DNA of 62,368 bases from Paenibacillus montaniterrae. Its GTDB lineage: Bacteria > Bacillota > Bacilli > Paenibacillales > Paenibacillaceae. The notes under the pieces were generated by a model. The model ran no database searches. It saw nothing but the letters and a program-made list of their open reading frames with translations, and was not told where the DNA came from. The position numbers and the translations under genes were made by a program. Below are positions 1-8,934 of the stretch, in pieces (positions within the stretch are counted from its first letter, which is position 1; each line of letters opens with the position of its first letter). The DNA lies in the NCBI RefSeq assembly GCF_018403185.1, contig NZ_BOSE01000017.1:1-62368 (forward strand), read 5' to 3'.

Positions 1-77
1 AACACGACCGTTAAGCCTTTCAGCGCCGATGGTACTTGGACCGCAGGGTCCTGGGAGAGTAGGACATCGCCAAGCGC
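1..77 (+). rRNA. rrf: 5S ribosomal RNA, 3' part
   Basis: The first ~77 nt match the conserved 3' half of a Firmicute 5S rRNA, including the run CTGGGAGAGTAGGACATCGC near the end. The 5' part lies outside the window. A Rho-independent terminator begins 5 nt further on, so this is the last gene of an upstream rRNA operon. The exact 3' end is estimated to within a few bases. Confidence 0.93.
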
Positions 78-81
78 AAGA

Positions 82-115
82 AGAGTCTGCTGCTTTTGCA
101 GTAGGCTCTTTTTTT
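82..115 (+). terminator. Rho-independent terminator of the rrn operon
   Basis: A 12-bp stem (82-93 with 98-109, including two G-T pairs) closes a TTTT loop and runs into a T tract. It directly follows the 5S end. Confidence 0.92.
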
Positions 116-240
116 GTGCTTTTTTGCTGAACATTGGTCAAATAATTTGGTAAAGCTTATCTAATTGTTATTCATTTTCCTGTTGATTAAGCCGTTAATA
201 GAATAGACGGTATATTTCAACTTGGAAAGGATTGGGTATT

Positions 241-2439
241 TTGAACTTGCTTGATCATGGGATTACATTGTTAAGTCGAGGACAGAGATGGTTGGCGATG
301 ATACTTATCATTGCACTGCTATCATCATTAGCGACGATTACAGCATATGCAGCGGAGGATAAAGTTACTGGAATCGAATTCGATTATGATTCTTTTGATT
401 ACAATAGTGGAACATCCTCACTTCAATTATTTGTTGAACACGACAAGGTAAACCTGGATGTGCTTGCATCAATAGAAGGATCTACTTCCAAGAAGGATGT
501 TACATCGCTAGTAACGTGGAAGTCTTCTAATACGAATTATGTAAAGGTTGATAAAGGGGTGCTCACAGGAGTCGGCAAAGGTACGGCAACCATTAGCGCC
601 ACGTATAAGGATTATAAAATTTCGATCAAAGCAACTTCCGATTATGTGTACGAAAATGTGACCTTAATGGACAACAACACGACTGCACCAGCAAAAGCAG
701 AAGGTGAAGTCGGCAAGAGTCACACCTATAAACTTAATGGATTAAAAAATGGTGTAGTGGAGGATGTTACCTCAGAAGCAACATGGACAACCTCCAACGC
801 TTCAGTTGCTACTATCGATGAAGGAACCGTTACATTTGTTGGGACTGGTACAGCTACCATTACTGCAAAATTAAAAGGTAAATCGGATTCGATAACCTTT
901 ACCGTAACCTCTCCATATAAGTCTATTACAATTACACCGGGCAAACAAATGGAGATGGAAATAGGGGGAGACGATGAAGCTCTTCAAGCTGTCGCTACTC
1001 TTAAAATTGGTGGAACAATCGATGTAACGAAAACAGGAGTATGGACAAGTGCCAATCCTAAGGTTGCTTCTGTTGAGGATGGAATCGTAAAAGCAGTAGG
1101 GACAGGAAAGACAACGATCAGTGTCACACATATGGGCGTTACATCATCTATTGATGTAATTGTTCGTACTGCATATCAGTCGATTCGATTATCACCTGAA
1201 AAAGAATATCATATGTTTCTTCAGGACCAGCCTTTGCAAATTGAAGCTGAAGTATTGAATAACTCCAATATTTCCTATAACGCAACTCAACTTGCCGATT
1301 GGAGCTCCTCCGATGAGGTTGTCGCTACCGTAACGAATGGATTAGTTAAGCCAAGAGCTGTAGGCACGACAAAAATTACGGCTTCATACAAAGGCTTAAG
1401 CCGCAGCATTAGCGTGACTGTATATCCGAGTATTTCTGGTCTTTCCGTAGAAACCGATTCAATCAACGGTTTTGTAAAAAGCAGTGATAAGCTGCCAGCT
1501 GTATCAGGCAAATTATTTGATGGCTCGAAGGTTGATGTTTCCAAGCTTGTTCAGTGGTCCTCAAAGGATGAGAAGATTGCCGTAATAGAGGATGGCAAGT
1601 GGGTTGCAAAAGCAATTGGAGAAACTACTTTGACAGCTAAAATTAATAACTATGAAGTAGATGTAAAGCTAGTTGTAAACTTAAAGCCGCTTAAGCTTGT
1701 TCCTGAGGTTTCGAACTTGAATATTGTGATCGGTAAAGATATTGCCTATCCGTCTGTCACTGTCATTAACGAGAACGGAGAGGAAGAGGATGTATCGAAG
1801 AAGGTAACTTGGAAATCTTCCAGCGATAATCTTTTACTTAAGCCAACTACAATTAAAGGACTTGAAGCTTCTACGGTTACATTAACAGCTACGTATTTAA
1901 ATAAATCAACGTCCATTAAGGTTAGAATTGAGGAAGAAATCGTTAAAGTTGTTGCGGAACCGGAAGTGTTGGAGCTTTATCCAAACCAGTCAAAATCAAT
2001 AAAAGTAACTGGTTATTACAAGGATGGCAGAACTGTAGTGCTTAGCTCAAAAATAGATTGGAGCGTAGCATCATCTAAAATCGCTTCAATTAATGGCAAG
2101 ACGGTTAAAGCATTGACAGTAGGCAATACGATCGTATCTGGATCATACCAAGGCATTAACATAAATATTCCGGTAAATGTGGTACCGAAGCTGAAATCAA
2201 TAACGTTATCCGATAAATCTGCTACATTGTCTCCAGGCAGTACGTTTGTTGTAAAGCTTACAGCCAACTATACGACAGGTAACCCTGTAGAAGTGACAAA
2301 CGAGGCAGTATGGACATCATCAAAGGCTAGCGTGGCAACTGTCAAAAACGGTAAAATAACCGCTGTAGGAAAAGGTAGTGCAACGATTAAAGCAAGCTAT
2401 GGTGGAAAAAATACAACGATTCGCATAGTAGTAAAGTAA
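241..2439 (+). CDS. Secreted Ig-like (BIG2) repeat protein
   Basis: A 732-residue exported protein. The N-terminus has a charged region, a hydrophobic stretch (about residues 17-34) and an A-Y-A site before AED, which fits a signal peptide. The rest is eight tandem bacterial Ig-like domains of the BIG2 type. Each carries a W-x-S/T-S motif, an A-x-V hydrophobic step and a G-x-G-x-A/T-T-I-T/S-A strand. No LPXTG, SLH or C-terminal membrane anchor is seen, so the protein may be released or held non-covalently. I chose TTG at 241 because GGAAAGG (224-230) lies 10 nt upstream; the in-frame TTG at 232 is only 1 nt from it. BIG2 domains are common in surface and adhesion proteins. No catalytic domain is visible and the specific role is unknown. 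Confidence 0.88.
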   Translation: MNLLDHGITLLSRGQRWLAMILIIALLSSLATITAYAAEDKVTGIEFDYDSFDYNSGTSSLQLFVEHDKVNLDVLASIEGSTSKKDVTSLVTWKSSNTNYVKVDKGVLTGVGKGTATISATYKDYKISIKATSDYVYENVTLMDNNTTAPAKAEGEVGKSHTYKLNGLKNGVVEDVTSEATWTTSNASVATIDEGTVTFVGTGTATITAKLKGKSDSITFTVTSPYKSITITPGKQMEMEIGGDDEALQAVATLKIGGTIDVTKTGVWTSANPKVASVEDGIVKAVGTGKTTISVTHMGVTSSIDVIVRTAYQSIRLSPEKEYHMFLQDQPLQIEAEVLNNSNISYNATQLADWSSSDEVVATVTNGLVKPRAVGTTKITASYKGLSRSISVTVYPSISGLSVETDSINGFVKSSDKLPAVSGKLFDGSKVDVSKLVQWSSKDEKIAVIEDGKWVAKAIGETTLTAKINNYEVDVKLVVNLKPLKLVPEVSNLNIVIGKDIAYPSVTVINENGEEEDVSKKVTWKSSSDNLLLKPTTIKGLEASTVTLTATYLNKSTSIKVRIEEEIVKVVAEPEVLELYPNQSKSIKVTGYYKDGRTVVLSSKIDWSVASSKIASINGKTVKALTVGNTIVSGSYQGININIPVNVVPKLKSITLSDKSATLSPGSTFVVKLTANYTTGNPVEVTNEAVWTSSKASVATVKNGKITAVGKGSATIKASYGGKNTTIRIVVK

Positions 2440-2442
2440 ATG

Positions 2443-2487
2443 AAAAAGCAGGATGGAAAAACGATTTGTTTTTCATCCTGCTTTTTT
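2443..2487 (+). terminator. Terminator, possibly bidirectional
   Basis: A nearly perfect ~19-bp stem (2443-2462 with 2468-2487) starts with A5 and ends in T6. It can therefore stop the Ig-like gene on the plus strand and the convergent membrane-protein gene at 2511-3050 on the minus strand. Confidence 0.85.
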
Positions 2488-2510
2488 ATTGTTCATGAAA
2501 CAAAAAAAGC

Positions 2511-3050
2511 TTAAGGCTGATATAAATTGACTTCTTTTGTCTGGATACGTAATATACTTGCTTTTTTCGTTTTAGAAAACTTGCGCAAGCGCAGCTGCAG
2601 CAATAATTTGGGGGACAGCAGCCATATATGCCAGAAGAATAAGCTTAGCATAAGTGATGGCGGAAGCCAAGGATACAGAATAGCGATAATGATCAACCCT
2701 AGCCAAAACAACTGGATATGTACCTTGCGAAAAACAGAAAAGCTAATATCATTGGCAGGCTTGAATCCTGTCCAAGGAGGAACAATGCTCCATCTCCATT
2801 TACGATCGGCTGCCTGATGCACATTTATAAAGGTAATGAGTATAATGAGCAAATGTATGATTTGCACGGCGGCAAATCCAATAGCCCAGCTAAATAATCC
2901 ATACAAGCGATCAACGGTATATTGAAAGCCGAGCAAAATCAAGGCGCATAGCAAGTAGCTGACAAGCATTTCATTGCGTACGATGATTCGTTTGACATGC
3001 TTGTATTGATAAATGGTAGCAGTTGGGTGATCCGTCAAAGACTGCTTCAT
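2511..3050 (-). CDS. Membrane protein of unknown function
   Basis: A 179-residue protein that I do not recognise. Four hydrophobic segments are visible at about residues 29-45, 53-76, 112-129 and 131-149. The loop between the second and third carries a K/R/W-rich patch. The C-terminus is basic and probably cytoplasmic. The start is supported by AAGGAGA 5-8 nt upstream on the minus strand. It is convergent with the Ig-like gene and divergent from csfB. In B. subtilis this position holds no equivalent, so it looks like a lineage-specific gene. The reading frame is intact, and the ribosome site argues that it is real. Confidence 0.72.
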   Translation of the reverse strand: MKQSLTDHPTATIYQYKHVKRIIVRNEMLVSYLLCALILLGFQYTVDRLYGLFSWAIGFAAVQIIHLLIILITFINVHQAADRKWRWSIVPPWTGFKPANDISFSVFRKVHIQLFWLGLIIIAILYPWLPPSLMLSLFFWHIWLLSPKLLLQLRLRKFSKTKKASILRIQTKEVNLYQP

Positions 3051-3164
3051 AATGTTCTCCTTTCCATGTTGCTTATCTATTATATCGGTTAAATCAAATC
3101 ATGGAATTAGAGCTGATACAGGCACCTCGCTTGCTGTTATCGCATAGTATATTGAAAATTGATT

Positions 3165-3194
3165 GTATATTTTCATAGACTTGGAGTTATACTA
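3165..3194 (+). promoter_or_regulatory. Candidate sigma-F-type promoter of csfB
   Basis: GTATA (3165-3169) and TATACTA (3188-3194) resemble the -35 and -10 elements read by forespore sigma factors. B. subtilis csfB is known to be sigma-F-dependent. The spacing is slightly unusual and GG of the extended -10 is imperfect, so this is tentative. Confidence 0.4.
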
Positions 3195-3224
3195 TTACAA
3201 ATAGGGTGCAAAGGTGGTATCACT

Positions 3225-3413
3225 ATGAATGCTACGGATCAAGTATGTACGATATGCGGCAAAGAAAGCGAGCTCGGGATTCACATCGTAACGAGCTTTA
3301 TATGCTCTGATTGTGAGCAGGAAATTGTTTCGATAGATGTAAAGGACGAACGCTATCCTTTTTTTGTGAATCGGATGAAAACGATATTTTTTGAGCGTAA
3401 TGCTAATGTGTAA
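3225..3413 (+). CDS. csfB: Gin, sigma-G/sigma-E inhibitor (CsfB)
   Basis: A 62-residue protein with two C-x-x-C pairs (VCTICG and FICSDC), the zinc-binding layout of Gin. In B. subtilis Gin binds sigma-G, and also sigma-E, to prevent premature or ectopic activity during forespore development. The ATG at 3225 is preceded by AAGGTGG. A longer in-frame start at 3159 lacks a ribosome site and would run through the promoter. Position supports the call: in B. subtilis csfB lies just upstream of the yaaO-tmk-yaaQ-yaaR-holB block, as here. xpaC and yaaN are missing between csfB and the decarboxylase gene. Confidence 0.85.
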   Translation: MNATDQVCTICGKESELGIHIVTSFICSDCEQEIVSIDVKDERYPFFVNRMKTIFFERNANV

Positions 3414-3415
3414 AG

Positions 3416-3444
3416 CGGCTGACGATAATCAGTCGTTTTTTATT
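3416..3444 (+). terminator. Terminator after csfB
   Basis: A 7-bp stem (3416-3422 with 3429-3435) is followed by T6 and a further T-rich run. Confidence 0.75.
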
Positions 3445-3512
3445 TTTCTTAAAAATTTGATTTATGGTAAAGTTAAAGCAGAAAATTTGGCTTAATTAAG
3501 GGAGCAGTACAG

Positions 3513-5027
3513 ATGAACAAAATATATTGGCAGACGCCATTGCTCGATCATTTAGTTAAATTTGCTGCAAGCAAGCCGCAGTCCTACCATGTTCCAGGTC
3601 ATCGCAACGGCGCGGTTTATGAAAGCCTGCTGCAAGTCGATCGGCCTGAGCAGCAGCCTTATATCGCAGCCTTTGCCAGCTTAACGCAGCTCGATGTAAC
3701 CGAGCTTTCTCATACGGATGATCTGCATGATCCGCAAGGAGTGATAGACCAGGCTCAGCAGCTTGCAGCACGGCTTTACCAAGCGTCTGATAGCTTCTTC
3801 TTAGTAGGGGGAAGCACAGCAGGCAATTTAGCTTTATTATTAACAATATGCAATCCCGGCGACCTTATTATTGTTCAGCGCAATGTACATAAATCAATGA
3901 TTAATGGCTGCAAGCTTGCAGGGGCGAGCGTGGTGTTCCTTACTCCGGAGCTGGATGAGCATACTCAGTTGTCAGTGCTGCCTGGGCTTGGCACATTGAA
4001 GCAAGCGCTTGAGCAATATCCGCAGGCAAAGGCAGTATTTCTTACAAACCCGAATTATTATGGGCTCAGTGCTGATTTAGAGCCTTATATAGAAGCAGCC
4101 CATCTTTATCGTATTCCCGTAATCGTCGACGAAGCACACGGGGCCCATTATGGAATTGCACCATTTAGTCCGGCTTCAGCGCTTGCAGCTGGCGCAGACG
4201 CCGTTGTACAGTCTGCGCACAAAACATTGCCTGCTTTGACGATGGGGGCTTATTTGCATATTCAAGGGGATAGAATCAATAAGCAAGAGCTGCAGCAGCA
4301 GCTTGCCATGCTGGAAAGCTCGAGTCCTTCCTACTTAATTATGGCTAGTCTTGATCTGGCGCGCGCGACACTGGAATGCTACGGACGGCAATGGTTTCTG
4401 CAGTCTTATCAATTGCGCTCATTATTTATAGAATGGCTGGAGCAGCAGAGCAGATTTTCGATTGAAGTGCTCCCTGCTGACAGCTTGTACCGCCAGGATC
4501 CTTATCGTCTGTTGTTAGTTGATCGCCAGGCTCAATATAGCGGCTACGACATACAGAAGCAGTTAGAAGCACACGGGATTTGGACAGAAATGGCATCCTC
4601 ACGTTATGTTGTGCTTGTATGGCATATGGCGATGAGAATGGAGCATTTGCAGCATTTGCAGCATGCACTAGCGCAAGCGGAGCAGCAGCTTGCGCTAAAA
4701 TATGCTTCATCCGCCGCAGTAAGCGCGGCAAGCTCTTTAGCGGCTATAAAGCAAGCGAAGTTAGATCAGTCGCTTGCAGTAAGCGAGCCGGTTGCATTTA
4801 AAAGGAAGGACAATGCTGATACGATGCTTATCGCCTTGTCGCAAGCGGAGGGCTATCGCTGTGCTGAGCAAATAATCCCGTATCCGCCGGGCATCCCGTT
4901 ATTATATGAAGGAGAGCGGATTACGAAGGGACATATGACGGAAATGATGCGTTATTTGGAGGCTGGTGCAAGATTTCAAGGAGCTGCCGGGCTGGAGCAG
5001 CAATTGATTAAAGTATTTGTCCCATAA
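3513..5027 (+). CDS. PLP-dependent Orn/Lys/Arg decarboxylase family protein (YaaO-like)
   Basis: A 504-residue fold-type-I PLP enzyme of the Orn/Lys/Arg decarboxylase class. The N-terminal motif YHVPGHRNG is typical. DEAHGAHYG (D206, H209) positions the cofactor, and SAHKTLPALTMGA carries the probable Schiff-base lysine K237. The family decarboxylates basic amino acids to polyamines, but the substrate cannot be read from sequence. The C-terminal domain has the YPPGIPLL motif. Ribosome site AAGGGAG precedes ATG 3513. It directly precedes tmk, as yaaO does in B. subtilis, where function is not firmly established. Confidence 0.87.
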   Translation: MNKIYWQTPLLDHLVKFAASKPQSYHVPGHRNGAVYESLLQVDRPEQQPYIAAFASLTQLDVTELSHTDDLHDPQGVIDQAQQLAARLYQASDSFFLVGGSTAGNLALLLTICNPGDLIIVQRNVHKSMINGCKLAGASVVFLTPELDEHTQLSVLPGLGTLKQALEQYPQAKAVFLTNPNYYGLSADLEPYIEAAHLYRIPVIVDEAHGAHYGIAPFSPASALAAGADAVVQSAHKTLPALTMGAYLHIQGDRINKQELQQQLAMLESSSPSYLIMASLDLARATLECYGRQWFLQSYQLRSLFIEWLEQQSRFSIEVLPADSLYRQDPYRLLLVDRQAQYSGYDIQKQLEAHGIWTEMASSRYVVLVWHMAMRMEHLQHLQHALAQAEQQLALKYASSAAVSAASSLAAIKQAKLDQSLAVSEPVAFKRKDNADTMLIALSQAEGYRCAEQIIPYPPGIPLLYEGERITKGHMTEMMRYLEAGARFQGAAGLEQQLIKVFVP

Positions 5028-5092
5028 CGTATAATAAGTCATTTGAGTCTGCTACAATAGAAGATAGATCGTTAAGAATAGGAGCAATAGCT

Positions 5093-5731
5093 TTGAATAG
5101 AGGAATATTCATTACATTTGAAGGCGGAGAAGGTGCGGGTAAAACTTCCGTTATTGCACGACTGCAGCAGGAGCTTGCAGCAGGCGGCAACGAAGTGCTC
5201 GTTACGCGTGAGCCTGGCGGCATTCCGATTGCCGAGCAAATTCGCAGCATTATCCTTGACCGAGCCCATACGATGATGGATGAGCGGACAGAGGCACTGC
5301 TCTATGCGGCAGCAAGACGACAGCATTTGGTGGAGAAGGTGCTGCCTGCCCTTAATGACGGACAAATTGTATTATGCGATCGTTTTATCGACAGCAGCCT
5401 CGCTTATCAAGGAATAGCTCGTGGGCTGGGCATGGAGCAGGTATGGTCGATCAATCAATTTGCAATTGGCGATATGCTGCCTGATTTGACGATTTATTTG
5501 GATGTAGCGCCAGAGGTCGGCTTGCAGCGGATCGCTAACGCAGCAGGGCGTGAGGTAAACCGGCTTGATTTGGAAAGCAATGACTTTCACCAAAAGGTAA
5601 GAGCAGGCTACTTGGCGCTATGCGAAAAATTTCCTGAGCGTATCGTGAAAATTAATGCTGAACATGAGCCGGATGTCGTCTATCAGCAGGTGCTGCAACA
5701 TATTGGACGTTTTTTAAATAATATAGAGTAA
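5093..5731 (+). CDS. tmk: Thymidylate kinase
   Basis: This 212-residue enzyme phosphorylates dTMP to dTDP with ATP. The P-loop EGGEGAGKT covers residues 10-18, followed by the TREPGG motif and the DRFIDSS motif. Length is normal for bacterial Tmk. The start is TTG, with AGGAG at 5080-5084 giving 8-nt spacing; no ATG fits. It stands 65 nt after the decarboxylase gene and ~100 nt before darA. Confidence 0.96.
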   Translation: MNRGIFITFEGGEGAGKTSVIARLQQELAAGGNEVLVTREPGGIPIAEQIRSIILDRAHTMMDERTEALLYAAARRQHLVEKVLPALNDGQIVLCDRFIDSSLAYQGIARGLGMEQVWSINQFAIGDMLPDLTIYLDVAPEVGLQRIANAAGREVNRLDLESNDFHQKVRAGYLALCEKFPERIVKINAEHEPDVVYQQVLQHIGRFLNNIE

Positions 5732-5837
5732 AATTCTTTTGTGGTAAATAACGTCAAAAAGTAACACATACAAGCGGTTTCACGGTATTATATAGTATAA
5801 GCATGCAGCAGTTATTAAATGATTTAGGAGGGATATT

Positions 5838-6167
5838 ATGAAATTGGTGATTGCGGTAATTCAGGATAAGGATAGTAATCGACTTTCTAATGCGCTTGTT
5901 AAGGAAGGCTTTCGAGCTACCAAGCTGGCAAGTACAGGTGGATTTTTACGCGCAGGCAATACTACCTTTATGATCGGTGTCGAAGATGAACGAGTACATG
6001 AAGTCTTTCAGGTAATCAGCAATAACTGTAAGGTGCGGGATCAGCTAGTGACACCAGTTTCACCGATGGGCGGAGCTACCGATTCGTATATTCCATTCCC
6101 GGTTGAAGTGCAGGTAGGCGGAGCGACTGTCTTTGTAGTGCCAGTCGAAAGATTCGAACATTTTTAA
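5838..6167 (+). CDS. darA: Cyclic-di-AMP receptor DarA/PstA (YaaQ)
   Basis: A 109-residue PII-like protein. The opening MKLVIAVIQDKDSNRLSNAL, the TGGFLRAGNTT loop and the C-terminal VGGATVFVVPVERFEHF are hallmarks of YaaQ. The B. subtilis and Staphylococcus homologues are trimeric cytoplasmic receptors of c-di-AMP whose output partner is unknown. AGGAGGG precedes the ATG at good spacing. It lies between tmk and yaaR, as in B. subtilis. Confidence 0.95.
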   Translation: MKLVIAVIQDKDSNRLSNALVKEGFRATKLASTGGFLRAGNTTFMIGVEDERVHEVFQVISNNCKVRDQLVTPVSPMGGATDSYIPFPVEVQVGGATVFVVPVERFEHF

Positions 6168-6184
6168 GTTGGAAGTGATATTCG

Positions 6185-6628
6185 ATGAGAGTAGACCAAA
6201 GCTTCAGACCGCTCGGCCAAAATCGCGCAGCAAGCGGAGCAGTTACGAAACAGCCTGCTTCAACAACGTTTTCTGATATGCTGGCGCAAAAGGACCGCGC
6301 GCATACCGTTGACGAGCTGCAGCAAAAAATTAAAAGCATTCAAGAGCAGGGTGATCGCCTTGCCAGACATATGACTGTGCGTGAGCTGAAGCTTTATCGG
6401 CAGATGATTAAGCAATTTTTAGAGGATACGCTTAGACGCGGCATCGGCTTGAAGGAAGTCCGCGGCTTTGATCGCAGAGGACGAATCAAGCGCTACAAGC
6501 TGCTGGATGAGGTCGATTCGAAGCTTGTTTTGCTTGCGGAAGAGCTGCTTGAAACAGAGGAGGGCCGTATCGAATTGCTTCAAACATTAGGAGAAATTCG
6601 CGGCATTTTAATAAATTTAGCGTTTTGA
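6185..6628 (+). CDS. yaaR: YaaR family protein (DUF327)
   Basis: A 147-residue, mostly helical, charged protein whose length, sequence character and position between darA and holB match YaaR. Its function is not established. The N-terminal ~35 residues look disordered and the remainder helical, including LYRQMIKQFLEDTLRRGIGL. It begins 17 nt after darA and ends 16 nt before holB, so it is probably co-transcribed. The ribosome site is weak (GGAAGTG). Confidence 0.88.
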   Translation: MRVDQSFRPLGQNRAASGAVTKQPASTTFSDMLAQKDRAHTVDELQQKIKSIQEQGDRLARHMTVRELKLYRQMIKQFLEDTLRRGIGLKEVRGFDRRGRIKRYKLLDEVDSKLVLLAEELLETEEGRIELLQTLGEIRGILINLAF

Positions 6629-6644
6629 TTGAAGGAGCTTGTGC

Positions 6645-7628
6645 ATGAAAACAGAGGAAACCTTGACGCCACAATGGAAAGCAAAGCGAATATTGCATCA
6701 CGCCCTTACTGAGCAGCGCATATCGCATGCTTATTTGTTCGAAGGTCCCTCAGGAACAGGAAAGCTTGCGGCAGCCAATGCATTTGCCAAAGCATTGTTT
6801 TGCTTGCAGCCTGTAGACGGAAAGGCTTGCGACTCATGTCAGGAATGCCGCAAGTTTGAGCATGGGAATCAGTCAGATGTTCGATATATCACACCAGAAG
6901 GACAATCGATTAAAATAGATCAGATTAGACAACTGCAGCGAGACTTGTCATACCGGACAACGGCCAATCGACAGATGGTCTACATTATTGAGCAAGCTGA
7001 AAAAATGACGATTCAAGCGGCAAACAGCTTGCTTAAATTTTTGGAAGAACCGATCTCGCCTGTCGTTGCCTTGCTTATTACAAGCAATGAACAGGCGATG
7101 CTGCCTACCATTCGCTCGCGAACAATGCGAGTCCCTTTTACACCGTTAGCGCCCGAGGTCATGCTGGAGCAATTAATAGCAGAAGGAGCAGCACCAACGC
7201 TTGCAAGAGCGGCTGTTCAGCTAAGCTCAGGATTGGATGGTGCGCGCGCAATACTTGAAAAGAATGGGTTTGCAGAAATTAGAACGCTAGTGATACAATT
7301 AGGGAAGGAAAGCATTACGAAGTATACAGCCGCAATGATAACGGCAGCACAGAAGCTATTTAAAGGGGACTTTGCCGATCAGATTGAGCTTGTGCTGCAA
7401 TTATTGTTGCTCTGGTTTAAAGATATGACGCAATTCCAGGCCGGAAGACAAGATAAACTGGTGTTTATCGATCAACTGGAGTGGATAAGCGCACATGCTT
7501 TTTCACGCTCTTTCGCCGGATGGATTGCTTGTATGGAGCATGTTCTGGAAGCGGACAAGCGTATGAAAGCAAATGTGACGCCTCAGCTTTCTTTTGAGCA
7601 ACTTTTGGTAAAATTACAGGAGGGCTAA
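6645..7628 (+). CDS. holB: DNA polymerase III delta' subunit
   Basis: A 327-residue clamp-loader subunit. The N-terminal AAA+ domain has a degenerate P-loop (FEGPSGTGKLAA), a four-cysteine zinc module (C-x8-C-x2-C-x2-C, ending CQECRKF) and the ANSLLKFLEEP motif. The C-terminal half is the helical collar domain. ATG 6645 sits 7 nt from AAGGAG (6632-6637); the upstream TTG 6639 is too close to that site. It is followed after 3 nt by ricT, and the ricT ribosome site lies inside the holB 3' end, suggesting translational coupling. Confidence 0.95.
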   Translation: MKTEETLTPQWKAKRILHHALTEQRISHAYLFEGPSGTGKLAAANAFAKALFCLQPVDGKACDSCQECRKFEHGNQSDVRYITPEGQSIKIDQIRQLQRDLSYRTTANRQMVYIIEQAEKMTIQAANSLLKFLEEPISPVVALLITSNEQAMLPTIRSRTMRVPFTPLAPEVMLEQLIAEGAAPTLARAAVQLSSGLDGARAILEKNGFAEIRTLVIQLGKESITKYTAAMITAAQKLFKGDFADQIELVLQLLLLWFKDMTQFQAGRQDKLVFIDQLEWISAHAFSRSFAGWIACMEHVLEADKRMKANVTPQLSFEQLLVKLQEG

Positions 7629-7631
7629 TCC

Positions 7632-8435
7632 TTGTATAATGTAATAGGTGTTCGCTTCAAGAAGGCGGGCAAGATATACTACTTTGACCCGGTAGAGCAT
7701 CCTGTCGAGAAAGATCAGCATGTCATAGTTGAGACAGCTCGCGGAATAGAGTACGGCAAAGTAGTAATCGGTCAAAAGCAGGTTGAAGAAGAGGATGTTG
7801 TATTGCCGCTTAAGCGCGTTATACGAATTGCCAATGAGGCCGATGCTCAAGTTGTAGAAGAAAACCGCGCTGCAGCAGCGCAAGCTTTTACAACTTGTCT
7901 TGAAAAAATTCAAAATCATCAGCTTCGCATGAAGCTGGTAGATGTAGAATTTACCTTCGATCGCAACAAAATTATTTTTTATTTCACAGCGGAAGGACGA
8001 GTAGATTTTCGCGATCTCGTCAAGGATTTAGCAAGTGTATTTCGCACAAGAATCGAGCTGCGTCAAATCGGTGTACGTGACGAAGCGAAAATGCTTGGCG
8101 GAATTGGTCCTTGTGGACGGGTATTATGCTGTTCTTCCTGGTTAGGCGATTTTGAGCCGGTATCGATTAAAATGGCCAAGGATCAAAATCTTTCGCTTAA
8201 TCCAACTAAAATATCTGGACTTTGCGGACGTTTAATGTGCTGCTTGAAATATGAACATGATAATTATGAAAGTGTGCGAGAGGAGCTGCCAACAGTTGGC
8301 AAGCTTGTCATAACTTCGCTTGGAGAAGGCAAAGTAACAGCGATTAATGCTTCAACCAAAACCGTCTTCGTACAATTATTTGATATTCCAGGCAAGCCTA
8401 AGGAGCTTTCCATGGATGATGTTGTAACAAAATAG
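7632..8435 (+). CDS. ricT: RicT (YaaT), Y-complex Fe-S protein with PSP1 domain
   Basis: A 267-residue PSP1-domain protein. Two cysteine clusters (CGRVLCCSSW and LCGRLMCCLKYEHDNY) supply the six cysteines typical of YaaT/RicT. In B. subtilis RicT forms the RicAFT complex with YlbF and YmcA. That complex carries Fe-S clusters, promotes RNase Y-dependent mRNA maturation and affects sporulation, competence and biofilm. The start is TTG, with AGGAGGG (7619-7625) overlapping the holB stop region. Confidence 0.94.
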   Translation: MYNVIGVRFKKAGKIYYFDPVEHPVEKDQHVIVETARGIEYGKVVIGQKQVEEEDVVLPLKRVIRIANEADAQVVEENRAAAAQAFTTCLEKIQNHQLRMKLVDVEFTFDRNKIIFYFTAEGRVDFRDLVKDLASVFRTRIELRQIGVRDEAKMLGGIGPCGRVLCCSSWLGDFEPVSIKMAKDQNLSLNPTKISGLCGRLMCCLKYEHDNYESVREELPTVGKLVITSLGEGKVTAINASTKTVFVQLFDIPGKPKELSMDDVVTK

Positions 8436-8482
8436 TTTGGGTCTTGTAGCTTAGCATGTAACTCTGGGGTGGATACTTAGAG

Positions 8483-8857
8483 ATGAAGGATATATTCGTA
8501 CAATTGAATGAGCTTGAAGCTCGTGCCGGCGCAATGCATCACGATCTTGGCTTGCTGAAGCAGCAGGTTGTTGCGTTGCTGGAGGAGAATCAACGATTGA
8601 CACAAGAGAATGAACAGCTCAGAGCAATCCTTAAGCTTGAACATGAGCAGCAAGAGCAGCAATCAGCGCAATCGTTATCTGCCGAGCATGTGCATGACGA
8701 AGCTCAGCAGCACGACGAACGTGCTAACGAAATCGGCGAAGGTCATGACAACCTCGCTAAGCTTTATTATGAAGGCTTCCATATATGCAATGTATATTAT
8801 GGACATCTGCGAACTGAGGGAGACTGCTTGTTTTGCTTGTCCTTCCTTAATAAATAA
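8483..8857 (+). CDS. yabA: Replication initiation control protein YabA
   Basis: This 124-residue protein has an N-terminal leucine-rich coiled coil (about residues 1-60), an acidic/Q/H-rich linker and a C-terminal H-x-C ... C-x-x-C zinc module (HICNVYYGHL, CLFC). In B. subtilis YabA bridges DnaA and DnaN to limit re-initiation. It lies between ricT and trmN6 as in B. subtilis and ends at its own terminator. Confidence 0.94.
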   Translation: MKDIFVQLNELEARAGAMHHDLGLLKQQVVALLEENQRLTQENEQLRAILKLEHEQQEQQSAQSLSAEHVHDEAQQHDERANEIGEGHDNLAKLYYEGFHICNVYYGHLRTEGDCLFCLSFLNK

Positions 8858-8869
8858 AAACGATCCAGC

Positions 8870-8903
8870 GCCGCTCCTTATATGTATAAGGGCGGCTTTT
8901 TTT
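8870..8903 (+). terminator. Terminator after yabA
   Basis: GCCGC-CCTTA pairs with TAAGG-GCGGC (8870-8880 with 8887-8896, one bulged T) and runs into T7. It covers the region just before the trmN6 ribosome site. Confidence 0.85.
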
Positions 8904-8934
8904 GAAAATGAATAGAGCCAAAGGAGAGAAAAGC

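Noticed and set aside
2527..2817. 96-codon plus-strand frame
   Set aside because: Complement of the minus-strand membrane-protein gene, without a ribosome site.
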